From Lentisphaerae bacterium GWF2_57_35 (GTDB lineage: Bacteria > Verrucomicrobiota > Kiritimatiellia > CAIQIC01 > GWF2-57-35): 64,000 nucleotides of DNA. How positions within the stretch are numbered: the stretch's first letter is position 1; the number at the start of each line of letters is the position of its first letter. The DNA lies in NCBI GenBank assembly GCA_001804865.1, contig MHBK01000059.1:1-64000 (forward strand), given 5' to 3'. This document shows positions 18,675-27,246 of this stretch, in pieces. Under the pieces are notes generated by a model. The model saw only the letters and a program-made list of their open reading frames with translations, searched no databases and had not been told where the DNA came from. The position numbers were made by a program, and so were the translations under genes.

Positions 18675-19781
18675 TTAATTGCGAATGGCTTTCTGAATGC
18701 CCTGGGCCACTTGCTCGATTTGTTCGTCGTTCAATTCCGGATACATCGGAAGCGACAAGACTTCCTCGGCGCTCTGCTCCGCCGCGGGAAAATCTCCCTT
18801 CTTCCCTCCCAGAAACCGATAGGCTTCCTGCAAATGGACGGGGATGGGATAATGAATGCCGCAGTGAATGCCCATCGCGGACAAGTTGCGGAGCGTTTGA
18901 TCCCGGCGGGGTACGCGGATGGGATAAATATGGTAGATATGTTTCCCATAGGCGGCTTCCTCCGGCAGGACGACATCCGGGTCGTCCTCCAACAGTTGCC
19001 GATACGCGGCGGCATGCGCCCGGCGGGCGGCGTTCCACGAATCCAAATGCGGCAGCTTGGCGCTAAGAATGGCGCCTTGAATGCCGTCCATGCGGCCGTT
19101 GCAGCCCACGGCCTTGTGCACGTATTTTACCGTCGAGCCGTGATCCCTCAACAGCTTGATCCGTTCGATCAACTTCTCGTCGTTGGAGGTGACGGCGCCG
19201 CCTTCGCCATAGGCGCCCAGATTCTTGCCGGGATAAAAGCTGAACGCTCCAGCGCGTCCAAGGCTGCCCGCTTTGCGGCCCTTGTACTCGGCGCCGTGCG
19301 CCTGGCAGGCATCTTCCAGTACGAACAGGCCGTGCGCTTCCGCTGTGCTTAAAATCGGGTCCATGTCGGCCATCTGTCCGTACAGATGCACGGGAATGAT
19401 GCCGCGGGTTCGCGGCGTGATGGCCGACTCGATCAGCGCCGGCTTCATCGTGTGCGTGCGTGCGTCGACATCCACGAAAATCGGAGTCGCCCCGCATTGG
19501 CTGATGGCTTCGGCCGTGGCGATGAAGGTGTTGGGCACGGTGACGATTTCATCGCCGGGTCCCACGTCCATCGCAGCCAGCGCCAGGCGCAGGGCTTCCG
19601 TTCCGTTGCTGGCGGCGGCCGCATAACGGCATTGGGTGTATTTCGCAAACGCCTCCTCGAACTCGGCGACAAAGGGCCCGCCCGCGAAGGCGGTTTGCTC
19701 GATTACCGCCTGGATGGCCTGGTCAATTTCAGATTTTAACGATCGATATTGTGCGCTCAGATCAAGAAACGGGATGCTCAT
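18675..19781 (-). CDS. DegT/DnrJ/EryC1 sugar aminotransferase (WbpE/WlbC-like)
   Basis: This PLP enzyme of 368 residues starts MSIPFLDLSAQYRSLKSEID, as WbpE/WlbC homologues do. The PLP lysine lies in FSFYPGKNLGAYGEGG, and the family motifs NGTEAL, DEIVTVPNTFIATAEAI and EDACQAHGAEYKG are all present. With the dehydrogenase and acetyltransferase genes beside it, the likely reaction is transamination at C-3 of a UDP-3-keto-GlcNAcA. The ATG overlaps the stop of the acetyltransferase gene (ATGA). The exact sugar is inferred from the three-gene set, not shown by the sequence alone. Confidence 0.9.
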   Translation of the reverse strand: MSIPFLDLSAQYRSLKSEIDQAIQAVIEQTAFAGGPFVAEFEEAFAKYTQCRYAAAASNGTEALRLALAAMDVGPGDEIVTVPNTFIATAEAISQCGATPIFVDVDARTHTMKPALIESAITPRTRGIIPVHLYGQMADMDPILSTAEAHGLFVLEDACQAHGAEYKGRKAGSLGRAGAFSFYPGKNLGAYGEGGAVTSNDEKLIERIKLLRDHGSTVKYVHKAVGCNGRMDGIQGAILSAKLPHLDSWNAARRAHAAAYRQLLEDDPDVVLPEEAAYGKHIYHIYPIRVPRRDQTLRNLSAMGIHCGIHYPIPVHLQEAYRFLGGKKGDFPAAEQSAEEVLSLPMYPELNDEQIEQVAQGIQKAIRN

Positions 19782-20296
19782 ATGCTGTTTTCCTCCATGT
19801 CGACGCGGCGATTCATGACGCGGGCCGGATTCCCTGCGACAACGGTATGGGCGGGCACGTCGCGCGTCACCACGCTGCCCGCTCCGACCAGGGCATTTTC
19901 CCCGATCGTGATCCCGCACAAAATGGTTGCGCCCGATCCGATGGAGGCGCCCGTTTGCACCCGCGTAGGAACGCAGGTCCAGTCCGCTTCGGTTTGCAAC
20001 TGGCCGTCGGCGGTGGCGGCCCGTGGAAAGCGGTCGTTGATGAAGACCACGCCGTGACCGATGAAGACGTAGTCCTCGATGGTGACCCCCTCGCAGATAA
20101 AGGTGTGCGAGGAAATCTTGCACTGCCGCCCGATCCGGGCCCCTTTTTGGATTTCCACAAAAGTTCCGATTTTGGACCCGTCGCCGATCTCGCAGCCGTA
20201 CAGGTTGGTAAAATCGTAAATCTTTACATCCTGTCCCAGAACGACGTCGTCCGAGATTTTTTTATACAAACCGGTAAGTTGATTAGGTGTGAACAC
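19778..20296 (-). CDS. Left-handed beta-helix N-acetyltransferase (WbpD/WlbB-like)
   Basis: This 172-residue protein is built of hexapeptide repeats (IGDGSKIGTFVEIQKGARIG, VTIEDYVFIGHGVVFIND, IGENALVGAGSVVTRDVPAH) and ends with AGNPARVM. It resembles WbpD/WlbB, which acetylates the 3-amino group of UDP-GlcNAc(3N)A. It overlaps the upstream dehydrogenase gene by 14 bases and the downstream aminotransferase gene by 4. Length and gene order (dehydrogenase, acetyltransferase, aminotransferase) match known sets for 2,3-diacetamido-2,3-dideoxyuronic acid. Confidence 0.88.
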   Translation of the reverse strand: MFTPNQLTGLYKKISDDVVLGQDVKIYDFTNLYGCEIGDGSKIGTFVEIQKGARIGRQCKISSHTFICEGVTIEDYVFIGHGVVFINDRFPRAATADGQLQTEADWTCVPTRVQTGASIGSGATILCGITIGENALVGAGSVVTRDVPAHTVVAGNPARVMNRRVDMEENSI

Positions 20297-21365
20297 AGGC
20301 TTCTCCTCCCTTCCAGCATTCTTCGCAGCAAATGGGATAATGGTCGTCGATTTTGACCCGCGAGCCGAACTCCTGCATGGACTTGGTGGCGGCTTCGAGA
20401 ATGCGGACCAGCTCCAGCCCTTGGGACCCGCAGGTCAAAGGCTTGGCGTGATTGACGACGCAGTCGATGAAGTGCCGGGTTTCCAGTTTCAGCGGCTCCT
20501 CCTGGCTGATGTACGGAGCGTGCATGCCGCCGTGATGGTAGGAAACTTGCAGATCGGTATTTTGTTCCGGCGACGAAAGATGCTGTTCGACGCGCGTATC
20601 GTAAATCTTGATTTTCTGAATGGGCTCCAGGTCGTCGTAGACGATCATTTTATTGTCGCCGACGATCGCCATATCCCGCACTTTCTTGGGATCGAGCCAG
20701 CTGTTGTGAATGGTGGCGAAGCCTCCGTCCTTGAAGAGCAGCGACATGTTGGATACGTCGTGGATGCTCGGAGAAAGCGAGGCTTTGCCCCGGCAATTCA
20801 ATTCGACGGGCGATTGATCCATCACATAAATAATAATGGAAAGGTCATGGGGGGAAAGATCCCAGACCACATTGATGTCCTTTTGGTACAAGCCCAGATT
20901 CAAGCGGCGCGCGCTGATGTAACGGATGCGCCCGATCGCGCCCGAGTCGATCAATTCCTTGATCATGCGGACGGCCGGCGAATAAAGAAAGGTGTGTCCG
21001 ACCATCAGGATCAGCCCTTGTTGATTGGACAATTCGACCAGTTCCTCGCACTGGGCCGAAGAGGAGGCCATCGGTTTTTCGAGGAACACATGCTTGCCGA
21101 CGAGCAAGCTTTTCTTGGCTAACTCGTAATGATGGCATACCGGCACGGCGATGACCACGGCGTCGATATTGGGATCTTCCAATACGCGGTCCACGTTGGT
21201 TTCCAGCGCGACATCCGGATAAAGTTCGTGCATCTTTTCCAGCCGGCTTTCGTCACGGTCGCAGATGACTTTCAGCCGGCAATCCGGATTGCTGCGATAG
21301 TTCCTGACCAGGTTGGGGCCCCAATAACCGCACCCCACCACGGCAATGTTTGGAAGTCTCCTCAT
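20283..21365 (-). CDS. Gfo/Idh/MocA-family sugar-nucleotide dehydrogenase (WbpB/WlbA-like)
   Basis: This 360-residue oxidoreductase has the N-terminal Rossmann motif IAVVGCGYWGPNLVRNY and the catalytic EKP motif in HVFLEKPMASS. The C-terminal alpha/beta domain is typical of WbpB/WlbA, which oxidises C-3 of UDP-GlcNAcA with NAD. The C-terminus carries an unusual CCEECWKGGEAC cluster, possibly a metal site. It is the first gene of the exopolysaccharide operon, with GGGAGGAG before the ATG and a promoter at 21399-21426. UDP-GlcNAc 6-dehydrogenase, the earlier pathway step, is not in this window. Confidence 0.88.
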   Translation of the reverse strand: MRRLPNIAVVGCGYWGPNLVRNYRSNPDCRLKVICDRDESRLEKMHELYPDVALETNVDRVLEDPNIDAVVIAVPVCHHYELAKKSLLVGKHVFLEKPMASSSAQCEELVELSNQQGLILMVGHTFLYSPAVRMIKELIDSGAIGRIRYISARRLNLGLYQKDINVVWDLSPHDLSIIIYVMDQSPVELNCRGKASLSPSIHDVSNMSLLFKDGGFATIHNSWLDPKKVRDMAIVGDNKMIVYDDLEPIQKIKIYDTRVEQHLSSPEQNTDLQVSYHHGGMHAPYISQEEPLKLETRHFIDCVVNHAKPLTCGSQGLELVRILEAATKSMQEFGSRVKIDDHYPICCEECWKGGEACVHT

Positions 21366-21398
21366 CTCAACTCCTCCCTATAATTTCCGAACGAGTTT

Positions 21399-21426
21399 AA
21401 TCTAGCCCGTCATAGAGCATTGTCAA
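21399..21426 (-). promoter_or_regulatory. Sigma-70-type promoter of the exopolysaccharide operon
   Basis: On the minus strand TTGACA (21426-21421) and TAGATT (21404-21399) are 16 bases apart, about 35 bases upstream of the first start codon. Boxes and spacing are identical to those at 3182-3209. Confidence 0.6.
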
Positions 21427-21457
21427 ATGGAGGCCGGTTGCGGGGGAATGGACCGAC

Positions 21458-21491
21458 AAAAAAAGGATCGCGCCGGTCACGGGCGCGATCC
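21458..21491 (-). terminator. Rho-independent terminator after the FN3 surface-protein gene
   Basis: On the minus strand GGATCGCGCC, a 7-base loop and GGCGCGATCC form a perfect 10-bp stem followed by seven T residues. It separates the gene at 21533-22297 from the exopolysaccharide operon promoter. Confidence 0.85.
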
Positions 21492-21532
21492 CTTTAACTT
21501 TGCTGTAAATATCCGGAAGCGACGGGAAACCG

Positions 21533-22297
21533 TCAGTTCAATTCGATCCGGGTTTTGTAGTAGGCGGACGAGCTGGAAGCGCTGGGCTGATACTGCTCGG
21601 TTTGCCCCGTCGCCAAAATGGCTGTGGCGCCCGGAATGGGCTGCCAGTTTCCGCTGCGCAGATCGGCGCATTGTTCGAGCGAGTAGTATCGGTTGCGGTT
21701 TTCGTAGCCGACCCCGGCGGCGGGCTGGGTGCGAAATCGTATGACGACGCGACCGTTTTGCAGGGTCGTTTCCAATGAGGGGAAATCGTCCGCATTGTCC
21801 GGCGCGGTGCCCGCAATATACTCTTCGAGATCTTGGACTCCGTCTTGATCGCAGTCCGACGAGGCGGAGGCCGTCTCGAGCTGGTTGAAATGGGTTGTCT
21901 CCCATTCGTCATCCAGGCCGTCGGCATCGATGTCGATAATGAACGGCGCCATCCAGGCCACTTCCGAGGACTCGTCGCTTTCGGCGAGTTGGGTCGTGTA
22001 GGCCTTGACCACAAAGAAATACGATGCTCCGCGTTCCAAGCCTGTGATCGTGGTGGTCGTGGCCAGGGACGCCATATTAATGGACTGCGTGTACTGGCTG
22101 GAAACCTCTCCATAAAAGATCTTGTATCCCTGGAGATTCTGAAGGGGAGCGCCATCCGTTGTTTCGGTCGGCGGATCCCAGGCCAGGGTTACTTCCATCG
22201 ACATGGCGGGAACGGCCAACAACATGAACAGGGCTCCGATCGATACCAACTTGCTAAGCGTCTTGTTTTTAATCTGGCTTTTGATAATTGAATCCAT
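21533..22297 (-). CDS. Secreted fibronectin type III protein with calcium-type repeats
   Basis: This 254-residue protein begins MDSIIKSQIKNKTLSKL and has a signal peptide ending near PAMSMEV. An FN3 domain follows (VTLAWDPPTETTDG to VVKAYTTQLAESDESSEV). Two thrombospondin-3-like Asp-rich motifs come next (DIDADGLDDEWE, DCDQDGVQDLEEYIAGTAPDN). The C-terminal module YYSLEQCADLRSGNWQPIPG is also found in three other exported proteins here (31200, 32813 and 48373 genes). It is probably a cell-surface or extracellular structural protein. ATG 22297 is chosen for the signal peptide; the open frame extends 148 codons upstream without coding character. A sigma-54-like promoter lies at 22348-22364. Confidence 0.85.
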   Translation of the reverse strand: MDSIIKSQIKNKTLSKLVSIGALFMLLAVPAMSMEVTLAWDPPTETTDGAPLQNLQGYKIFYGEVSSQYTQSINMASLATTTTITGLERGASYFFVVKAYTTQLAESDESSEVAWMAPFIIDIDADGLDDEWETTHFNQLETASASSDCDQDGVQDLEEYIAGTAPDNADDFPSLETTLQNGRVVIRFRTQPAAGVGYENRNRYYSLEQCADLRSGNWQPIPGATAILATGQTEQYQPSASSSSAYYKTRIELN

Positions 22298-22910
22298 TGT
22301 TACAACCTTTGCGATTACAACCGAACTAAGTGACCAGGTATCCAAGTAGCACGATTTATGCCAATTATGTGCTTCGGTTTGGCGTTCAGTGGGGCGATTC
22401 GTGTAGCAAGGACCGGAGATAGCGGCTTTTGTCCATTCGATTCGCCGTGGCGACGAAGCGGAATTTAGGGGGAAATAAAACTCCGTCTCGTCGCGCCGAT
22501 GAGAATGGTTTTTCCCAACGTTTTCGGGAATGAGAAGACCTTGAAACAACTCCACTATTCCGCCTGATTTACCTGGGCTGTTTTTTTGCACTCTCGAAGT
22601 GCCGCAGCATCTTGGACATAAGGAGCGGACGGTCTTTTTGGTCGGGAAGAAACCCGAGCGATGAACAAGCTGGAAAACGGTTTCAATTACTGGAGCAACA
22701 GGAACCGTGGGCTCGTTGGTAGTGAAACGGAAGTTGAGCAAGTTGTCGGATAATCCGGCATGCTCTTTGCCTTGCTTCGGTCGAACTCTTTCATGCAGAA
22801 CTACATCTCCCGCGTGATGGATCGGGAGATTCGATGTGTCGAGATAACCGACAGGGCGGCCCGTGAAATTTTGCTGACGCTTGCTTTGAAAACCGTACGA
22901 CGAGCGTTTT
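22298..22910. other. Intergenic region upstream of the FN3 surface-protein gene
   Basis: No gene is supported here. The minus frame is open but lacks a ribosome site and coding character. Besides the sigma-54-like site at 22348-22364 I see nothing structured. Confidence 0.5.
22348..22364 (-). promoter_or_regulatory. Sigma-54-like promoter for the FN3 surface protein
   Basis: The minus strand reads TTGGCATAAATCGTGCT. GG (22362-22361) and GC (22350-22349) are separated by 10 bases, as required for -24/-12 elements. It differs from the consensus at the CG after TGGCA and at the first T of TTGC. The start codon is about 40 bases downstream of the expected start site. Confidence 0.5.
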
Positions 22911-24068
22911 TTACTTCTTCTCCCGCAGCTTCTTTATCCGACGGACTGCTTCGGCAAGGGTTTCCGGCTTCTTTGCGAAATGAAATCGAATCAGGTGGCG
23001 CACCGGTTCGCGGAAAAAACTCGAACCGGGCACGGCGGCCACGCCGATCTCGCGGGCCATCCACTCGCAGAATTCCGTGTCGTCGGCCCAGCCGAAACTG
23101 GAAATATCGACCATGACGTAATACGCCCCCTGCGGACGCGTGTAGGTCAGGCCCGCTTCGTCAAGGCCGGTCAGAAACAGCTCGCGCAGGGCGGTGTATT
23201 CGTTGCGCAATTCCGTGTAGTAGGCCTCCGGAAAATTCAGCGCCGTGACCGCCGCTTCCTGCAACGGCGCGGCGGCGCCGACGGTCAGAAAGTCGTGCAC
23301 TTTACGCGCGCCGTCGATGATGGCCGGAGGGGCGATCACATACCCGAGCCGCCAGCCGGTGATGGAATACGTCTTCGACAGCGAGCTGCAGGAAATCGTC
23401 CGCTCGAACATGCCGGGCAACGAGGCCATGTAAACATGTTCGTGCGGCGCAAACACAATGTGTTCATAGACTTCGTCCGTTATGACGAACGCGTCGAACT
23501 CGACGGCCAGGGCGGCGATGTATTCCAGCTCTTCCCGCGTGAAAACCTTGCCCGTGGGATTGGACGGATTGCACAGGATCAGCGCCTTGGGCTTTTGCTC
23601 GAAGGCGCGTCGCAGCTCGCCGCGGTCGAACGCAAAATCCGGCGGGCGCAGCGGAACGTAAATGGGTTCGGCGCCGGAGAGAATCGTGTCGGCGACGTAA
23701 TTCTCATAAAACGGCGAGAAGACCACGACCTGGTCGCCGGGATTGCAGGCGGTCATCATGGCCGCCATCATCGCCTCGGTGCTGCCGCAGGTGACCACGA
23801 CATTCGTCTCCGGGTCGATCGGCAGCCCCATGAACCGGCTTTGCTTCGCGGCCAGCGCCTTGCGGAAATTGGCAGCGCCCCAGGTGACGGCGTATTGATG
23901 CGGCCCTTTCGTAGCGCAGGTTTCCAGCGCACGCGTCAGCTCCGCCGGCGGATCGAAATCCGGAAAGCCCTGCGAGAGGTTGACCGCCCCGTATTTATTC
24001 GCCACGCGCGTCATCCGGCGGATGACCGATTCCGTGAAGCGCCCGACCCGATGACTGGTTTTTGGCAT
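22911..24068 (-). CDS. Class I/II PLP-dependent aminotransferase
   Basis: This 385-residue fold-type I aminotransferase carries VNLSQGFPDFDPP near the N-terminus, LCNPSNPTGKVF, ITDEVYEHIVF, and the PLP lysine in SSLSKTYSITGWRLGY. The GFPDF start resembles methionine/aromatic or kynurenine-type aminotransferases more than AspC. The substrate cannot be fixed from sequence. Its ATG begins one base after the stop of the prepilin peptidase gene, so the two are co-transcribed. Confidence 0.88.
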   Translation of the reverse strand: MPKTSHRVGRFTESVIRRMTRVANKYGAVNLSQGFPDFDPPAELTRALETCATKGPHQYAVTWGAANFRKALAAKQSRFMGLPIDPETNVVVTCGSTEAMMAAMMTACNPGDQVVVFSPFYENYVADTILSGAEPIYVPLRPPDFAFDRGELRRAFEQKPKALILCNPSNPTGKVFTREELEYIAALAVEFDAFVITDEVYEHIVFAPHEHVYMASLPGMFERTISCSSLSKTYSITGWRLGYVIAPPAIIDGARKVHDFLTVGAAAPLQEAAVTALNFPEAYYTELRNEYTALRELFLTGLDEAGLTYTRPQGAYYVMVDISSFGWADDTEFCEWMAREIGVAAVPGSSFFREPVRHLIRFHFAKKPETLAEAVRRIKKLREKK

Positions 24069-24069
24069 G

Positions 24070-24897
24070 TTACGCCCCCATTCCCGACAGCCAATTCATA
24101 TAGGCCTGCCACCAACCCTGTCCCCACAAAACCCAGACCACCGCGGCCAGGGCAATATAAGGCCCGTAAGGAATCCGGCTTTGCCATTCCTTGCGTCCGC
24201 CGACGATGAACGCCACGCCCACCACCGACCCCGCGAACGACGAAAACAAAATCGTGAACAGCACTGCCTTCCAGCCGAGAAATGCGCCGATGGCCCCGAG
24301 CAGCTTCACGTCGCCGAAGCCCATCGCATCCTTTTTAAAAGCCAGCTTGCCGAAAAACGCGACCAGCCAAAGGACTCCAAAGCCCAGGGCCAGCCCGATG
24401 CCGGACGAAATCAGCGCCTGCACCGCCGAGCGCGTTTCATGCAACGACGGAACCAGTCCGCTTAAGACAAGTCCGGCGATCATGCCGCCGATCGTCACGC
24501 GGTCGGGAATGATCATGTGCTCGAAGTCGACGAAGGTCCCGAGAATCAGGCCGGAAATCATCAGCCAGTAGGCCGGCGCGACCGGGCTGAAACCGTACTT
24601 CAGCCAGACCATCAGGAACAACGCCGCCGTCAACAGCTCGACCAGAAAATACCGAGGCGTGATCCACTGCTTGCAATGGCGGCAACGGGCATTCAACGCC
24701 AGGTAACTTACCAGCGGAATGTTGTCGTACCACGCAATCATCTTGCCGCAGTTCGGACAATGCGACCGGGGCGCCACTACCGATTCCTCGCGTGGAATCC
24801 GGTAAATGCACACATTCAGAAAACTCCCGATGCAAGAGCCGAACCAAAAAACCAGAAACGAAAAGTAAACTCCGACCACCGGCGGTAAATCAATCAT
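24070..24897 (-). CDS. Prepilin peptidase / N-methyltransferase (A24 family)
   Basis: This inner-membrane aspartic protease is about 275 residues long and cleaves type IV pilin-like leaders. The cytoplasmic N-terminal domain has two CxxC pairs (CPNC and CRHC) for zinc. The catalytic aspartates lie in GTFVDFEHMIIPDRVT and in the GxGD motif MGFGDVKLLGAIGAFLGW. About eight membrane segments are visible. ATG 24897 (MIDLPPVVGVYF) is chosen because AGGA lies nine bases before it; the open frame upstream runs into the inverted repeat at 24923-25014 and is not protein. No pilin or secretion genes lie in this window. Confidence 0.9.
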   Translation of the reverse strand: MIDLPPVVGVYFSFLVFWFGSCIGSFLNVCIYRIPREESVVAPRSHCPNCGKMIAWYDNIPLVSYLALNARCRHCKQWITPRYFLVELLTAALFLMVWLKYGFSPVAPAYWLMISGLILGTFVDFEHMIIPDRVTIGGMIAGLVLSGLVPSLHETRSAVQALISSGIGLALGFGVLWLVAFFGKLAFKKDAMGFGDVKLLGAIGAFLGWKAVLFTILFSSFAGSVVGVAFIVGGRKEWQSRIPYGPYIALAAVVWVLWGQGWWQAYMNWLSGMGA

Positions 24898-24922
24898 GAG
24901 CGACATCCTGTTTGAAAGATTC

Positions 24923-25014
24923 AACCACGAATGAACACGAATAGACACGAATGAAGAGTAAGCAGAGAATATGGTTTCTTCCTAATTCGTGTCTATTCGT
25001 GTTCATTCGTGGTT
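24923..25014. repeat. Perfect 30-bp inverted repeat with 10-bp internal period
   Basis: The left arm (24923-24952) and right arm (24985-25014) are exact reverse complements around a 32-base loop. Each arm has the unit CACGAAT three times at 10-base steps. It fills the gap between prepilin peptidase and aroE. Confidence 0.85.
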
Positions 25015-25017
25015 GTC

Positions 25018-25878
25018 TTATTTCTTGTAAACTTCCTTCTCCAGCGCCGCGCGCATCGCCTGGACGGGCGGTTGGACGCCGGTCCAGATCTCGAAGGCCT
25101 TGGCCCCCTGGTGCAGCAGCATGCCCAAGCCATTGGCGATCCGGGCGCCGCCGGCTTTGGCGGCTTTCATGAACGCCGTCTCCGGATACATATAAACCAA
25201 ATCGAAGGCCCGTTGCCCTTCGTGAAAAGCTTGCGGGGGCAGGGGGGACGGATCGGAAGTCTTCATGCCTACCGGCGTGGCCTGCACGATAATATCGGCA
25301 GACTGCGCGGCTTCGAGCTGAGCTTCCGGGGTCGTGACGATGTCGATTTCGGCGATCATGAACTGCGTTTCCAGTTCCACGGCCAGCCGCCGGCAACGCT
25401 CGATATCCACGTCCGCCAGCGCCAGGGAGCGCACCCCTTCGCCGGCTGCCGCCAGCGCCACCGCGCGTCCGGCGCCGCCGGCGCCGAATACAAACATCCG
25501 CTTTCCGGCTACGCCTTCGCCGAAGGCCTCCTCCATCGCCTTCAGGAAGCCCATGCCGTCGGTGTTGTATCCCTTCGGCCCTTCCGGTTCGAACTTCACG
25601 GTATTCACTGCGCCCATGATCCGCGCCGATTCGTCCAGCCGCGAAAGCCCTTTGAACGCCGTTTCCTTCAGCGGCACGGTTAGATTGACCCCGCCAAAGC
25701 CCATCTGCTGCATGGCCGGCAGAACGTTCATCAGCTGATCCGGATGCACGTCGAACGCCAGGTAAATGGCATCCCAGTCCAATGCTTGAATGGCTGCATT
25801 ATGCATCACGGGCGACAAGGTGTGCCCGATCGGATGCCCCAACACCGCAAATTTCTTCGTCTGTCCGCCGATTTTCAT
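25018..25878 (-). CDS. aroE: Shikimate dehydrogenase
   Basis: This 286-residue enzyme reduces 3-dehydroshikimate with NADPH in aromatic amino-acid synthesis. The shikimate-binding GHPIGHTLSPVMHN is near the N-terminus. The catalytic lysine and aspartate are in GVNLTVPLKE and GYNTDGMGF, and the NADP loop is FVFGAGGAGRAVALA. ATG 25878 (MKIGGQTKKFAVLG) is the likely start; the frame stays open upstream only because it reads through a TTTTCCAA repeat array that begins four bases before the ATG. Confidence 0.93.
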   Translation of the reverse strand: MKIGGQTKKFAVLGHPIGHTLSPVMHNAAIQALDWDAIYLAFDVHPDQLMNVLPAMQQMGFGGVNLTVPLKETAFKGLSRLDESARIMGAVNTVKFEPEGPKGYNTDGMGFLKAMEEAFGEGVAGKRMFVFGAGGAGRAVALAAAGEGVRSLALADVDIERCRRLAVELETQFMIAEIDIVTTPEAQLEAAQSADIIVQATPVGMKTSDPSPLPPQAFHEGQRAFDLVYMYPETAFMKAAKAGGARIANGLGMLLHQGAKAFEIWTGVQPPVQAMRAALEKEVYKK

Positions 25879-25881
25879 GAG

Positions 25882-25962
25882 TTTTCCAAGGGTTGGAAAA
25901 GTTTTTCGTGTTTTTTCCAACGATTGGAAAACTTGTACCGGATTTTTCCAACCATTGGAAAA
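25882..25962. repeat. Three palindromic TTTTCCAA/TTGGAAAA units at exact 31-bp spacing
   Basis: Units at 25882-25900, 25913-25931 and 25944-25962 each read TTTTCCAAnnnTTGGAAAA with different central bases (GGG, CGA, CCA). The 12-base spacers differ in sequence. The array lies between the stop of the beta-helix gene at 25971 and the start of aroE, so it covers the aroE ribosome-binding region. Confidence 0.85.
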
Positions 25963-25970
25963 CTTTTCGA

Positions 25971-27206
25971 TTAGAAGCTGTAATTGGCCGAATCGCTGGT
26001 GAACGCGCCGGTGCTGTCGATCGGGGCGACGAAGTTGCCGGAGCCAACGTGGTAATTTTCCGAGCGGTTCTGGTGCGCGCTGTTGCGCAGTACCAGGTTT
26101 CGGTCGGCTTTGTCGGCCTCCCCCCAGTAACGCAGATAGATGCCGTAGTCATTGGCGAAAACGTGATTGCCTTCGATGCGGTTGTCGTCGTCGAAGACAA
26201 AAATGCCGGAGGAAGCGTTGCTGGAGCAATTGTTGTTTTCGATACGGTTGCCGTCACCCGAGACCGAAAGCCCCTGGTATAGATTCTGAGAGACCTCGCA
26301 ACCGATGACTTGGCAACGGGTGCCCACCCAGATGCCGTTGGAGGCGCATTGGGTGGTTGTACAGCGTTCGATCAGCGAGCTGAAGTAGGTCTTGATGCCG
26401 GTGACATTGTCACTGGACGTGCAGTCCTGGATGGAGCAGCGCGACTGGGCGGTAATGCCTTCGCGATGGCCGTTGCGCACGATGCAGTCGGAGATGCGCG
26501 AGTTCGATCCGGCGCTAATGCCATAAAGGCCGGGGCTCTCTTCGACGACGTTGTCGTACGCCAGGCAGTCGTTTACCAAAGAATAGGCGCCTACGGTAAT
26601 GGCTCGGGCGGTCCAACCTGCCGCTCCGCGATTATTGCCAACGATGCAATGGCGAACGCTGGAATAATTTCCGACATAGATGCCCGAAAAGCTGTCCAAT
26701 TGGTTGTCGTTGTTCACCACTTGGCAATCTGCGACGACGGCCTGAGCTGCGGTCTCGATGCCCTTGCCGCAACCGGAGATCCGGAGGTTTTGAAAAACAT
26801 AATTATTGCCGATGGCCATAATGGCTATGCGCCAGCCGGTCAAGTGGCCGTTTTGCACCGTTAAATGGGTATAGGACGACTCCGCCTCTATGCCTACTGC
26901 GGGGCTCGAACCTTCAAGGGTAAAACCCATCAAATCAATGACGACATCGCTGGCTTGGACTGTAATGCCCTCTGTTGTCTCGCCGGGGAAAATTAGCGAT
27001 TGGGTCAGGTAATAGGATCCAGGCTGAGAGATGGTGAAAGGAAGATTGGTGATGGGGGTGCGCGTCTCGATTTGGTCGAGCGTGCGAAACGTCGGCGCGG
27101 GTGCGCCGGGCGGCGTTAACGAGCCTTGCGCCCACGCGCTAACGGCTGTTTCCCAACACAGGCTGGCGATCGACACGCTTTTGAGCAAGCATCGTATTCT
27201 GTTCAT
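25971..27206 (-). CDS. Secreted right-handed beta-helix (NosD-like) protein, tandem copy 1
   Basis: This 411-residue protein has a signal peptide (MNRIRCLLKSVSIASL to AWAQ). The segment GSLTPPGAPAPTFRTLDQIE leads into a PGSYYLTQSL motif and then many parallel beta-helix rungs (VQNGHLTGW, GNNYVFQNLRISGCGKGI, NRIEGNHVFANDYGIYLRY). Start ATG 27206 has AAGGA six bases before it. It is the same length as the gene at 27247, 40 bases upstream, and the last ~60 residues of both are the same. It is an extracellular or periplasmic protein that may bind or act on carbohydrate; no active site is recognised. Confidence 0.88.
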   Translation of the reverse strand: MNRIRCLLKSVSIASLCWETAVSAWAQGSLTPPGAPAPTFRTLDQIETRTPITNLPFTISQPGSYYLTQSLIFPGETTEGITVQASDVVIDLMGFTLEGSSPAVGIEAESSYTHLTVQNGHLTGWRIAIMAIGNNYVFQNLRISGCGKGIETAAQAVVADCQVVNNDNQLDSFSGIYVGNYSSVRHCIVGNNRGAAGWTARAITVGAYSLVNDCLAYDNVVEESPGLYGISAGSNSRISDCIVRNGHREGITAQSRCSIQDCTSSDNVTGIKTYFSSLIERCTTTQCASNGIWVGTRCQVIGCEVSQNLYQGLSVSGDGNRIENNNCSSNASSGIFVFDDDNRIEGNHVFANDYGIYLRYWGEADKADRNLVLRNSAHQNRSENYHVGSGNFVAPIDSTGAFTSDSANYSF

Positions 27207-27246
27207 GGATTTCCTTTTAATTGACCGGGCGCTTATGACGAAAAGA

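Noticed and set aside
22298..22741. 148-codon N-terminal extension of the FN3 protein
   Set aside because: A signal peptide begins at 22297 and the upstream part has no coding character and contains a promoter-like site.
25882..25962. CRISPR-like array
   Set aside because: Units are 19-base palindromes with only 12-base spacers, three units, and no cas genes nearby.
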